Part shown: positions 6,636-13,996 of the stretch, piece after piece
How the letters are laid out: each line of letters starts with the position of its first letter
Position numbering within the stretch: the stretch's first letter is position 1
From: JBHJGU01 sp050331475
GTDB lineage: Bacteria > Pseudomonadota > Alphaproteobacteria > Caulobacterales > Maricaulaceae
Assembly: GCA_050331475.1 (NCBI GenBank)
Contig: JBHJGU010000089.1
Location: 1 to 13,996 of the forward strand
Direction: 5' to 3'
Length of the DNA: 13,996 nt
Notes under the pieces: model-generated
The model's input: only the letters and a program-made list of their open reading frames with translations
What the model was told of the DNA's origin: nothing
Database searches by the model: none
Translations under genes and position numbers: made by a program

Positions 6636-7336
6636 TCGATCAGCGCGCCCTGTCGGTCCTCCGAAGGCTCGGCGAGGGCGGCGATATGGGGCGCCACCGC
6701 GCCCGGCGCCGGCAGGCCCGATGCGTCTTCCCCCGGCATGGCTTGGGCGCGCAACGCCGTGCGCACCGGCCCCGGATTGAATAGATTGACCCGCACGGCC
6801 GTGGACGCAAGCTCCTTCGCCCAACAGCCAACAAGCGCCTCCAACCCCGCTTTCGAGGCGGCGTAAGCAGACCAATACGCCCTTTGGGTGCGCACCGCGC
6901 CTGAAGTCAGAAACACGGCTCGCCCCGCAGGCGCGGCGCGCAGGAGGGGGTCGAGCGCGCGGATCAGCGTCTGATTGGCGGTTAAGTTAACCGCGAACAC
7001 GTCGCCCCAGATTTTGGCGTCGATCTGAGCCGCCGGGCTCAATCGCCCCAGAACCCCCGCCGCGCCCACCAAGGCGTCAAGCCGGCCCCAGCGCTCCAGG
7101 ATCACCCCCGCCAGGCCCAAAAGCCCTTCGGGTTGACGCAGGTCGAAGGGGATTAGCGTGGCGGCGGCGCCGCGCGCGCGCACATCATCATCCAACGCCT
7201 CCAACGCCCCCTGGGTGCGGGCGAGGGCGATAATGTGAAAGCCGTTTTGCGCAAGCTCCAGGGCCACCGAGCGCCCAAGCCCGCGCGAAGCGCCCGTCAC
7301 CAGCGCGACCTTGCCCGCTCCGTCTGGATCGTTCAT
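6611..7336 (-). CDS. Short-chain dehydrogenase/reductase (SDR)
   Basis: This 241-residue protein is a classical SDR with a Rossmann fold. The cofactor-binding motif VTGASRGLGRSVA lies near residues 13-25, a GAAG (in place of the usual NNAG) at about 91-94, the catalytic serine in FLTSGAVRT, and the catalytic pair in YAASK (YxxxK) with the normal spacing. After it comes the usual VNLFNPGPVRTALRAQAMPGED segment, read here as its PGPVRT core. The substrate cannot be assigned. In E. coli-type annotation such proteins are often called YciK-like, but I would not push that. The ATG overlaps the purF stop as ATGA, so it is translationally coupled to purF, although no purine step obviously needs it. 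Its 3' end overlaps der by 25 bases. Confidence 0.93.
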   Translation of the reverse strand: MNDPDGAGKVALVTGASRGLGRSVALELAQNGFHIIALARTQGALEALDDDVRARGAAATLIPFDLRQPEGLLGLAGVILERWGRLDALVGAAGVLGRLSPAAQIDAKIWGDVFAVNLTANQTLIRALDPLLRAAPAGRAVFLTSGAVRTQRAYWSAYAASKAGLEALVGCWAKELASTAVRVNLFNPGPVRTALRAQAMPGEDASGLPAPGAVAPHIAALAEPSEDRQGALIDYRDLAGA

Positions 7337-8865
7337 GCGCGAACGCCCAAATCCAGATGCTGTTGGCGGGTGGCGTGCCCGCGCGGCGCATCGGGATCAA
7401 TCAAGCCATTGGCGATGTCGGTGCGTGCGGTGGGGTATTCGCCGGTGAAATAATGATCGGCGAACAGCGGCGCCGCGGCGTCCCGTGGGCCGGCGCCTAA
7501 AGCCATATAAAGCCCGTCAATTGACAGAAAGCCCAAGCTTTCAACCTTTAACTCTAAGCGCATTTCTTGCAAAGATTTGCGGTTGGCCAACAATTCGTGT
7601 TGAGCAGGCATGTCAATGCCATAATAGTCGGGATGGGTAACCATGGGGCTTGCGGACAGAAAATGGATCTCTTTCGGTCCAGCCTCTTTGACGATCTCCA
7701 CGATTTGCCGGGATGTATTCCCGCGTACGATCGAATCATCGATCAGCAACACGCGCTTGCCTTCAATGACGGCGCGATTGGCGGAGTGTTTGCGGCGCAC
7801 GCCTTGCTGGCGGATTTGCTGGGTCGGTTGTATAAAGGTGCGCCCGGCGTAATGGTTCCGAATAATGCCCAATTCGAACGGCAGTCCGGCGGACTGGGCG
7901 TAACCCAGCGCTGCGGGCACGCCGGAGTCGGGTACGGGCACCACGACATCCACGTTGCGCGGATGCTCGGCGAACAATTCGGCGCCGATGCGCTTGCGCC
8001 CGTCGTAAATGCTGCGACCGTTCATCTTGCTGTCGGGGCGGGAGAAATACACATATTCAAACAGGCACGGCCGCATGGGACCCGGCGGCATGGCCAGGGG
8101 GAGGTCGCGCGCCTTCGCTTCGGCGTAAAGGCTGAAGGACTTTATCGAATGGCCGTGCAACAGGACGATTTCACCTGGCGCGACGTCGCGTTCGAAGGTG
8201 GCGTCGATCATGTCGAGTGCGCAGGTTTCCGACACCAGCACATAAGCGCCGTCCTTCCGGCCGAGCACGAGGGGCCGGATGCCCAAGGGATCGCGCGCGC
8301 CGATCGCAAATTCGTCCGTCAGCCCCACCAACGCATATCCGCCCTCAAGCTGGCTTAGGGCGTCGACAAACCGACCCAGAACCGTGTCTTCGCGCGATCG
8401 CGCCACCAGGTGAACGATGACCTCTGTGTCCGCCAGGCTGTGAAAGATCGCGCCCGCTTTCACCAAATCACGCCGAAGCGTCAGCGCGTTGGTCAGATTG
8501 CCGTTGTGCGCGATCGCAAAGCCGCCCACGTCGAGGTCCGCGTAAAGCGGTTGCAGGTTTCGGCTGCTCGAGCCCCCTTGGGTGGAGTAGCGCACATGTC
8601 CGATGGCGGCGTTGCCGGGCAGATCGCGTTTTAACGCATTAGCGTCGTTGAAGATCTCCATCACCCGACCCACGGACCGTCGATCATGGAAGGTGTTGGC
8701 CTCGTTATTGTAGGTGATGACGCCGGCGCCTTCTTCGCCGCGGTGTTGAAGCGCGTGCAAGCCAAAGACCGCGATGGCGGCGGCGTCTTCAAGCCCATAT
8801 GCGCCGAACACGCCGCATTTTTCGCGTAGGCCGCCAGAGTGTGTGTCGTCGGTGAGCGCTCTCAT
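7333..8865 (-). CDS. purF: Amidophosphoribosyltransferase
   Basis: PurF makes 5-phosphoribosylamine from PRPP and glutamine, the first committed step of purine synthesis. The N-terminal glutaminase domain starts with a short propeptide (residues 1-16), whose removal would expose Cys17 of CGVFG as the catalytic nucleophile. GHVRYSTQGGSSSRNLQP and AHNGNLTNA follow. The C-terminal phosphoribosyltransferase domain has the PRPP loop VLLIDDSIVRGNTS. The whole protein has only three cysteines (Cys17, ETCALD, RPCLFEY), and the C-terminal FADHYFTGEYPT has no CxxC. It therefore cannot hold the four-cysteine iron-sulfur cluster of the Bacillus subtilis type. A strong GGAGGAGGAG ribosome site precedes the start. 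The gene overlaps cvpA upstream and the SDR downstream by four bases each. A GC-rich tail of about 30 residues (ANGLIDPDAPRGHATRQQ) extends the C-terminus. Confidence 0.98.
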   Translation of the reverse strand: MRALTDDTHSGGLREKCGVFGAYGLEDAAAIAVFGLHALQHRGEEGAGVITYNNEANTFHDRRSVGRVMEIFNDANALKRDLPGNAAIGHVRYSTQGGSSSRNLQPLYADLDVGGFAIAHNGNLTNALTLRRDLVKAGAIFHSLADTEVIVHLVARSREDTVLGRFVDALSQLEGGYALVGLTDEFAIGARDPLGIRPLVLGRKDGAYVLVSETCALDMIDATFERDVAPGEIVLLHGHSIKSFSLYAEAKARDLPLAMPPGPMRPCLFEYVYFSRPDSKMNGRSIYDGRKRIGAELFAEHPRNVDVVVPVPDSGVPAALGYAQSAGLPFELGIIRNHYAGRTFIQPTQQIRQQGVRRKHSANRAVIEGKRVLLIDDSIVRGNTSRQIVEIVKEAGPKEIHFLSASPMVTHPDYYGIDMPAQHELLANRKSLQEMRLELKVESLGFLSIDGLYMALGAGPRDAAAPLFADHYFTGEYPTARTDIANGLIDPDAPRGHATRQQHLDLGVRA

Positions 8866-9578
8866 GGGTTCTCCTCCTCCCGATCGGAGGTGGTTGCGAT
8901 CAGATCATCCAGGCTGTTCCGGTCGGTGCGGTCATAGCCGTCGGGATCTTCCGCTTCGCCGTCCTCGGCTGCGGCGGGCGTAGGGGGAGCCGGACGCGGC
9001 CGGGTCGCCGCCGGCGTCACTTGGGTGGGCCGGGCGCGCGCGCCGTCGAGCAGCGGCAGGCCTGAGCTGGCGCGCGGTAGCGGCCGGGCGGCGATGCGCG
9101 CGCTGTCCGGCGCCACGTCTTGCAGCCAGCGCGCGGTTGCGTTGATCAAGGGATAGGTTTGCGCGTCGGCCACCCAATCGGGCACCGGTTCGTCGCGCGG
9201 CTGGGCGAAACTTAACGCCAGCACGCCCAAGGCTAAAACCACCACGCCGCGCGCCACGCCAAAGGCAAAGCCCAGACTGCGGTCCAGGGGGCCGGGATGG
9301 GCCTGGCGGCGCAACCCGCGCTGGATTTCGTGGGTGCCAAACGCGACCAGGATATAGACGATGAGGAACAGAGCCCCGACCAACACTACGTCCGCAAACC
9401 ACCCGGGCTCGAGATAAGTTCGCACCAAAGGGCTGAACGGCGCATAGCCATAAAGCGCGGCCAGGGCGGCGGAAAGAAAGGCTGCGATCGTTAAGATCTC
9501 GCGGAACAAGCCTCGCGCCAGTGCGATCAACGCGGATAGCGCCACCAGAGCGATTGCGGCGATGTCGAAGCCTGTCAT
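8862..9578 (-). CDS. cvpA: CvpA family inner-membrane protein
   Basis: CvpA is a small inner-membrane protein first linked to colicin V production in E. coli; its exact biochemical role is unclear, though it is often beside purF. The first ~130 residues contain four predicted membrane segments: IAAIALVALSALIALARG (~4-22), ILTIAAFLSAALAALYGYA (~29-47), VVLVGALFLIVYILVAFG (~64-82) and VARGVVVLALGVLALSFA (~108-126). The DRSLGFAFG segment before the fourth helix is a family hallmark. The C-terminal ~70 residues are a proline/alanine- and acid-rich tail ending in a YDRTDRNSLDDLI motif, which I associate with alphaproteobacterial members. GGGAGG lies five bases before the ATG. The stop overlaps the purF start by four bases, so purF translation is probably coupled to it. 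Confidence 0.92.
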   Translation of the reverse strand: MTGFDIAAIALVALSALIALARGLFREILTIAAFLSAALAALYGYAPFSPLVRTYLEPGWFADVVLVGALFLIVYILVAFGTHEIQRGLRRQAHPGPLDRSLGFAFGVARGVVVLALGVLALSFAQPRDEPVPDWVADAQTYPLINATARWLQDVAPDSARIAARPLPRASSGLPLLDGARARPTQVTPAATRPRPAPPTPAAAEDGEAEDPDGYDRTDRNSLDDLIATTSDREEENP

Positions 9579-9604
9579 ACACGCCTCCCGCGAGATGAAG
9601 CCGT

Positions 9605-10975
9605 TCAGTCTCCGGCTTCGATGCGCTCAGCCAGCTCGCTGAGCCGAGTGACCGTCTTAACCGCAAGCCCCCCGTCGCCTCCGGGATCCCCGGCTGGCGC
9701 GAAGGCCTGGCGGAAGCCCAATTTGGCGGCCTCCTTGCACCGAGCGCCCGCGCGGCCCACCGCCCGGACATCGCCGGACAGCGCGATCTCACCGAACGCG
9801 ACCGCATCCGCGGGCAAAGCCTGATCGAGCGCCGATGAGGTGAGCGCCGCAGCGATCGCCAAATCCGCGGCCGGCTCGATCACTTTCAAGCCGCCCGCCA
9901 CGTTCAAATAAACATCCCGTCCGGCGAAAGAAAGGCCGCACCGCGTCTCGAGCACCGCCATAATCATCGCCAGCCGGCCCGGATCGGCCCCCACCACGGC
10001 GCGCCGGGGCGTGCCGAGCGCGGATGGGGCCACAAGGGCTTGTATTTCCGTCAAGACCGGCCGCGCGCCCTCCATGCCTGCGAACACCGCGGAGCCGGAG
10101 GCGGGCGCGCCGCGCTTGTCGAGAAACAAAGCTGAGGGGTTGAGGACTTCCGCCAAGCCCTGCTCGCCCATTTCAAACACGCCGATTTCGTCGGTCGGGC
10201 CGAACCGGTTTTTCACCGCACGCAGCAAGCGAAATTGGTGGGAGCGCTCGCCTTCAAAATACAAAACCGCGTCCACCATGTGCTCGACGACCCGGGGGCC
10301 GGCGATCTGACCGTCTTTGGTCACATGGCCCACTAAAATCACCGCAGAGGCGGACTTTTTGGCGAAACGAACCAATTCTTGGGCGCAGGCGCGCACCTGG
10401 GACACCGACCCCGGTGCGGCGGGGATTTGGTCTGACCAGAGCGTTTGCACCGAATCGATGATGGCCAGATCGGGTTTTTCGGCCTTCAGTCCTTGGAGGA
10501 TTGCATCGAGCGCGGTTTCCGCGGCCAAGTCCACGGGCGCGGCGCTGACGCCCAAGCGTCGAGCGCGGTCGCGGATCTGGTCGATCGCTTCTTCGCCGGA
10601 GACATAAACCGCCTTGGCCCCCCCCGCGGCGAGGGCCGCGGAGACCTGTAACAACAGGGTGGATTTGCCAATCCCCGGATCGCCGCCCACCAGCACCGCC
10701 GCGCCGGGCGCGATCCCGCCTCCGGTGACCCGGTCAAACTCGCCCAGGCCGGTGACCAGCCGTGGGGGCGCGCCCTCCGCCCCGTCAAGCGTGACAAAGT
10801 CGAGACCTTTGCCTTTGCGTTTGGCCCGTTGGGCGGCCGGGGCCACGGCGGCGGGCGGGGCCGCGGCTTCCTCCACTAGCGTGTTCCACGCCCCGCAGGC
10901 GTCGCACCGACCCGACCATTTCGGCTGCACCCCGCCCCAGGCCTGGCAGACAAATTGAAACGCAGGTTTGGGCAT
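9605..10975 (-). CDS. radA: DNA repair protein RadA
   Basis: RadA is a RecA-related ATPase and hexameric helicase that promotes branch migration during recombination. Domain order is normal for the 456-residue length: an N-terminal zinc finger (residues 8-30), the RecA-like core with Walker A GGDPGIGKSTLL (near residue 97-108), a Walker B-type segment LAIIDSVQT, the RadA-specific KNRFG motif (AVKNRFGPTDEIGVFEM), and a Lon-protease-like C-terminal domain (DVYLNVAGGLKVIEPAADLAIA, read as its pattern). The zinc finger reads C10-Q-A-W13 ... C24-D-A-C27, so the second of the four usual cysteines is tryptophan (TGG). The ATG follows the permease gene by 75 bases without a strong ribosome site. cvpA starts 26 bases after the stop. 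Confidence 0.97.
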   Translation of the reverse strand: MPKPAFQFVCQAWGGVQPKWSGRCDACGAWNTLVEEAAAPPAAVAPAAQRAKRKGKGLDFVTLDGAEGAPPRLVTGLGEFDRVTGGGIAPGAAVLVGGDPGIGKSTLLLQVSAALAAGGAKAVYVSGEEAIDQIRDRARRLGVSAAPVDLAAETALDAILQGLKAEKPDLAIIDSVQTLWSDQIPAAPGSVSQVRACAQELVRFAKKSASAVILVGHVTKDGQIAGPRVVEHMVDAVLYFEGERSHQFRLLRAVKNRFGPTDEIGVFEMGEQGLAEVLNPSALFLDKRGAPASGSAVFAGMEGARPVLTEIQALVAPSALGTPRRAVVGADPGRLAMIMAVLETRCGLSFAGRDVYLNVAGGLKVIEPAADLAIAAALTSSALDQALPADAVAFGEIALSGDVRAVGRAGARCKEAAKLGFRQAFAPAGDPGGDGGLAVKTVTRLSELAERIEAGD

Positions 10976-10995
10976 GGACGACTCGGGCGGTGCGG

Positions 10996-11024
10996 CGAAG
11001 CCGATAGCCTCCCTGCCGGCTTCG
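10996..11024 (-). other. Inverted repeat between the ABC permease gene and radA
   Basis: CGAAGCCG (10996-11003) and CGGCTTCG (11017-11024) form a perfect 8-base inverted repeat with a 13-base loop, in the 75-base gap after the permease stop and about 20 bases before the radA start on the minus strand. No T-run follows, so it is not a standard intrinsic terminator. It could be a leader hairpin, a transcript-end protector, or chance in GC-rich DNA. Confidence 0.25.
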
Positions 11025-11050
11025 GACTTGGCAAGCGCGAAGGCGGCCGT

Positions 11051-12262
11051 TTACGCGCGCAAGGCCTCCGCGGGGTCGGAGCGCGCGGCTTCGATGGCGG
11101 CGGCAAGGCTGGCGAGCACCCCCAGACCCGCGCCTAGCCCGGTGGGCCAGAGCCAATCGGCAGAAGTTAACGTGCTGGGCAGGCCGAATTGGGTCTCGAG
11201 CCCCCACGCCAAACCCCGCGCCACCGCCACGCCGAACCGCCCCCCCGCAGCCCCCAGCGCCAGCGCCTCCAAGAGGGTTTGCGATAAGAGTTGGCCGCTC
11301 GACCCCCCGCAGGCGAGTTGTAGACACACATCGCGACGTCGGGCGCGCATATTCGAATAATTCGCCGCGGCGAACCCGCCGGCGGCCGCGAGAATGGTGA
11401 TCACCGCCACGCTGGAGAGGGTCAACCGAAGCAATTCCTGCTGGCGGCGCAGGACGCGCAGCGACTCCGCCGGATCGGTGTAATTGAACGGCGAAACCTG
11501 GCTTTGCGGCACGCCCCGATATCGGCGTAGCGCGAGGTCGGCGTCGATCACGGCTTGATCCAAGTCGGCGTCGGGTTTGAGCACGACCGTGAACCGGTGC
11601 ACCTCGTCAGGACCCAACACCTCGTTATCTAAAAAATATAGGGCGGCGACGGACATCGGCGCGAGAATATCGGCGTCATACTGGGCGGCGATCCGGGTTT
11701 CCCCCGGCGCCAGCACGCCGATCACGTCGCAACTGATCCCCGCGACTTGGATCGACCGCCCCAGCGCGGGTGCGCTGTCGAAGAGCGTTGACGCCGCCAC
11801 AGCGCCGAGCAGGCACACCCGCCGCGCCGCGCGCGCGTCCGCGGGCTCGATCCACCGCCCCGCCGCCAACCGCAACCCGGCTTCCACGCCGTAAGCGCCA
11901 TCGACGCCCTGGACGCCCAAATTGGCGTTTTCGGCGGGTCCCCGCGTTGGCGCCACGCCGAACCGCCATGCCGCCGAGGACTCTACCCGATCGCCGAGCG
12001 CTTTCAGCACCACAGACCGATCGGTGAGCGTGGGGAAGCCGTAGGGGTGATCAATTACTGTATTGTTGCTGACCAGAAGCGCGCGGCCATAGGCGCCGTA
12101 GGTCAGCTCCTGCACCGCAGCGGCGCCGGCGCGCACCACGCCCGCGGCCAAGACCGCCGCGGCGACGCCGGCCGACAGGATGAGCGCGAGCACGATCGCG
12201 GCGGGGGGTCGGGCGGCGATCCGCCAACCGGCGAACCAGAGCGGAGCGAGCACGGCGCCCAT
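11051..12262 (-). CDS. ABC transporter permease, MacB/FtsX type
   Basis: The 403-residue protein has the topology of MacB/FtsX permeases. One N-terminal membrane segment (AAIVLALILSAGVAAAVLAAG, ~17-38) is followed by a large periplasmic domain (~40-275, the MacB_PCD-like region with LLGAVAASTLFDSAPALGRSI and a VIGVLAPGE). Three C-terminal membrane segments come next (SSVAVITILAAAGGFAAANY; LLEALALGAAGGRFGVAVARG; LGAGLGVLASLAAAIEAA), ending in the usual DPAEALRA. Such permeases work by mechanotransmission with an ATPase and a periplasmic adaptor to expel substrates from the periplasm or inner membrane. The start is one base after the stop of the ATPase gene (TGAGATG). The substrate is unknown; peptides, lipoproteins or drugs are all possible. 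Confidence 0.92.
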   Translation of the reverse strand: MGAVLAPLWFAGWRIAARPPAAIVLALILSAGVAAAVLAAGVVRAGAAAVQELTYGAYGRALLVSNNTVIDHPYGFPTLTDRSVVLKALGDRVESSAAWRFGVAPTRGPAENANLGVQGVDGAYGVEAGLRLAAGRWIEPADARAARRVCLLGAVAASTLFDSAPALGRSIQVAGISCDVIGVLAPGETRIAAQYDADILAPMSVAALYFLDNEVLGPDEVHRFTVVLKPDADLDQAVIDADLALRRYRGVPQSQVSPFNYTDPAESLRVLRRQQELLRLTLSSVAVITILAAAGGFAAANYSNMRARRRDVCLQLACGGSSGQLLSQTLLEALALGAAGGRFGVAVARGLAWGLETQFGLPSTLTSADWLWPTGLGAGLGVLASLAAAIEAARSDPAEALRA

Positions 12263-12263
12263 C

Positions 12264-12950
12264 TCAAGCCGCCAATCGGGGTTCAGACACCCCCAAATCG
12301 AGCCGATGATCCGCGCGCGCCGAAACCGCCGGATCGTGGGAGGCTGCGATCACGCCATGGCCCGCGTCCGCGAAACCGCGCAGCAGCGTGACGATTTGCG
12401 CCCCCAGACCGGCGTCGAGGCCCGTGGTCGGTTCATCGCAGATCATCCAGGGCGGGGCGTGGGCGATCAGCCGCGCCATGGCGACCCGGTGGCGTTCCCC
12501 GCCGGAGAGCTGGTCGACGGTGCGTCGCGCCGCGCCGCTTAAGCCCACTTGTTCGAGCGCGTCGAGCCCACGCCGGCGGCGTTCGGATGCGGAGACCGCT
12601 GAGTAACGCAGCGGCATGATCGCGTTATCAAGGGCGGACATGCGGCCCATGAGCCCGGCGTTTTGAAACAGATAGCCAAACGCCTTGCGCCGTTGGCGCG
12701 CGAGCCGACCCGCACTGCTGCGTGGAGCGGAGATTAGATCGCCCAGCCGGATCTCCCCGGCGGAAGGCGCGGTCAACATGCCGGCGACGGAGAGCAGAGT
12801 GGTCTTGCCCGCGCCCGAAGCGCCTGTGATCATTGTCAGGGCGCCCGGTTCGAACCGCACCGACAGCCCGTCCAGCACGGTTTTGGCGGAGCCGCCGCGG
12901 CCCACACGCTTGGCGATGTCGGTTAAGATCAACGGTTCGCTCGGCGTCAT
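12264..12950 (-). CDS. ABC transporter ATP-binding protein, LolD/MacB type
   Basis: This 228-residue cytoplasmic ATPase powers the adjacent permease. It has the complete ABC motif set: Walker A GASGAGKTT (about residues 43-51), Q-loop YLFQNAGLM, signature LSGGERHRVAMARL, Walker B WMICDEPTTGLD with the catalytic Glu, and the H-loop AASHD. The short linker between domains and the FQN-x-x-L Q-loop place it with the LolD/MacB/FtsE group rather than importers. It lies three bases after the stop of the adaptor gene and one base before the permease start. No strong ribosome site is seen, so its translation probably depends on the upstream gene. If the adaptor is truly disrupted, coupling to this gene could still work because the interruption lies far upstream. 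Confidence 0.95.
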   Translation of the reverse strand: MTPSEPLILTDIAKRVGRGGSAKTVLDGLSVRFEPGALTMITGASGAGKTTLLSVAGMLTAPSAGEIRLGDLISAPRSSAGRLARQRRKAFGYLFQNAGLMGRMSALDNAIMPLRYSAVSASERRRRGLDALEQVGLSGAARRTVDQLSGGERHRVAMARLIAHAPPWMICDEPTTGLDAGLGAQIVTLLRGFADAGHGVIAASHDPAVSARADHRLDLGVSEPRLAA

Positions 12951-12953
12951 GGT

Positions 12954-13970
12954 TTAACCCGCGTTCGGCCGTTCGGCGAGGACGAGTAGGTCGCCTTCGG
13001 CCACCTCCCCGCCGGGAAGGATTTCAAATTGCTCCCGGTCCTCCGCGCCTACGCGCACCCGACGCTTGGCCGGCCCCTCCTCGGTCATCACGAAGACGCG
13101 GCGATACCCTTCGCGGGCCAGACTTCCCGTCTCGAAGCCAAACAGCAACGCGTTTGTCAAATCTTCATCGCCGGAGAACTGAGCAAGCTGCGCAATCATC
13201 TGGGGCGGCATGTCGGCTTTGTCGATATCGGGCACATAGTCTTCAGGGGTGTAGTAGAGTGCGGTCAAAGGCGCTGCGAGCACGGCGTCGGCTTCGGCGC
13301 GGACAAACTCCACCGAGGCTGTCATGCCGGGATAAAGCCGTTCTTCGGGGTCTTCCGCGGCCAATTCGACGGCGTAGCTGACAAACCGGCCGTCTTCGAT
13401 CGGCGTGCGCAGGGTGCGCAGCACTTCGGCTTCGAACGCCTCCTCAGGGTAAGCGTCGACACGGAACCGCACGCCCATATCGGGCCCGATACGGCCAATA
13501 TCCCGCTCCGCCACCGCGGCCTTGACGCGGATGCGCTTAAGATCAGAGGCGAGTTTGAACATGACCGGCGCCTCTTGGGCCGCGTTGACCACGTCGCCGG
13601 GATCGACCAAGCGTTCAAGCACGAAGCCGCCGATCGGTGCGCGGATCTCGGTCTGGGCCAGATCAAGCTGGGCCTGGGCCAGCGCGGCTTGGGCGGTGCG
13701 CACATCGGCCTCCGCGCGGTCGCGAGCCGCTAAAAGTGCTGCGCCCTGGAACTCCAGATCGGTCATTTCGCGCCGGGCCAGCGAGCCTTTCGCCGACAGA
13801 CCCCTTGCGACCTTAAGATTATGCTGATTGCCGACGACATTGGCCTCCGCCTCCTCTAGGTCACGGATCTGTAATTTGCATTGCTTTGGCGGCGGTCTGT
13901 CGAGGGTTTCACGGATCTGTTCGCACTCATCTGCCGACCCGATAGGGGGGCAGCGGTGCTTTGTTGGGTC
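12954..13970 (-). CDS. Periplasmic adaptor (MacA/HlyD family), N-terminus missing, frame interrupted
   Basis: This is the adaptor (membrane fusion) subunit of the neighbouring exporter. The frame is open from 13970 down to the stop at 12954-12956. It shows the coiled coil (QIRDLEEAEANVVGNQ, LSAKGSLARREMTDLEF, then ADVRTAQAALAQAQLDLAQT), the second half of the lipoyl domain (EIRAPIGGFVLERLVDPGDVV), a beta-barrel (RIRVKAAVAERDIGRI, LYPGMTASVEF) and a membrane-proximal C-terminal domain (RRVFVMTEEGPAKRRVRVG). The first ATG in frame is at 13766, in the middle of the coiled coil, so it is not a credible start. Upstream the same frame meets TGA at 13971-13973, and no ATG, GTG or TTG lies between. 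The signal peptide and first lipoyl half are therefore missing or in another frame. It could be a frameshifted pseudogene, a sequence error, or both at a contig edge. Confidence 0.85.
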   Translation of the reverse strand, partial: DPTKHRCPPIGSADECEQIRETLDRPPPKQCKLQIRDLEEAEANVVGNQHNLKVARGLSAKGSLARREMTDLEFQGAALLAARDRAEADVRTAQAALAQAQLDLAQTEIRAPIGGFVLERLVDPGDVVNAAQEAPVMFKLASDLKRIRVKAAVAERDIGRIGPDMGVRFRVDAYPEEAFEAEVLRTLRTPIEDGRFVSYAVELAAEDPEERLYPGMTASVEFVRAEADAVLAAPLTALYYTPEDYVPDIDKADMPPQMIAQLAQFSGDEDLTNALLFGFETGSLAREGYRRVFVMTEEGPAKRRVRVGAEDREQFEILPGGEVAEGDLLVLAERPNAG

Positions 13971-13996
13971 TCACAAGGCCGAACGGTGCAATGACT

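Noticed and set aside
7567..8358. Long open frame on the plus strand opposite purF
   Set aside because: It mirrors the codon bias of purF on the other strand, has no ribosome site of note and its translation matches no protein family; purF itself is unmistakable.
13029..13733. Long plus-strand open frame opposite the adaptor gene
   Set aside because: It is histidine/arginine-rich shadow coding of the adaptor, which shows clear lipoyl and barrel motifs on the minus strand.
13861..13920. Twelve-base direct repeat TCACGGATCTGT (13861-13872 and 13909-13920)
   Set aside because: The copies are 48 bases apart, in frame, and encode the repeated QIR-D/E of the adaptor coiled coil, so chance or coding repetition explains them. 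There are only two copies and no array.

Overview
The window reads as chromosomal DNA of a GC-rich alphaproteobacterium. Evidence for this is the two gene blocks panB–TPR protein–bamB–der and radA–cvpA–purF–SDR, whose orders I know from Caulobacterales, Maricaulales and Rhizobiales relatives, together with the CvpA tail and the start of the TPR protein. The genus cannot be fixed from this sequence. Nearly all of it is protein coding. I see no rRNA, tRNA, insertion sequence, phage gene or CRISPR array, and no gap between genes longer than about 175 bases.

Plus strand, left to right. The window opens inside a glutaminase gene whose encoded tail carries ankyrin repeats, closely resembling the animal kidney-type enzyme (2-574). 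A compact three-gene operon follows (726-2062): a small membrane protein, an ECF sigma factor, and an unrecognised membrane protein whose position suggests an anti-sigma factor. A candidate ECF-type promoter (669-696) sits just upstream, so the unit may be self-regulated. A 174-base gap with inverted repeats separates it from panB (pantothenate synthesis). Then comes a tightly coupled envelope and ribosome group: a YfgM-like TPR membrane protein, the outer-membrane assembly lipoprotein BamB and the ribosome-assembly GTPase Der.

Minus strand, right to left. The window edge holds a MacA/HlyD-type periplasmic adaptor whose frame is interrupted near its upstream end, followed by an ABC ATPase and a MacB/FtsX-type permease. 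Together they look like a tripartite exporter of unknown substrate. Next are radA (recombination), cvpA, purF (first committed step of purine synthesis) and a short-chain dehydrogenase. cvpA–purF and purF–SDR overlap by four bases each, which implies translational coupling. The SDR and der genes converge and overlap at their 3' ends.

No clearly new multi-gene system is visible. The points most worth a second look are the animal-like bacterial glutaminase, the sigma-factor trio with its candidate promoter and cysteine-free partner, a RadA zinc finger that has lost one cysteine to tryptophan, the interrupted adaptor gene, and the structured spacer before panB.
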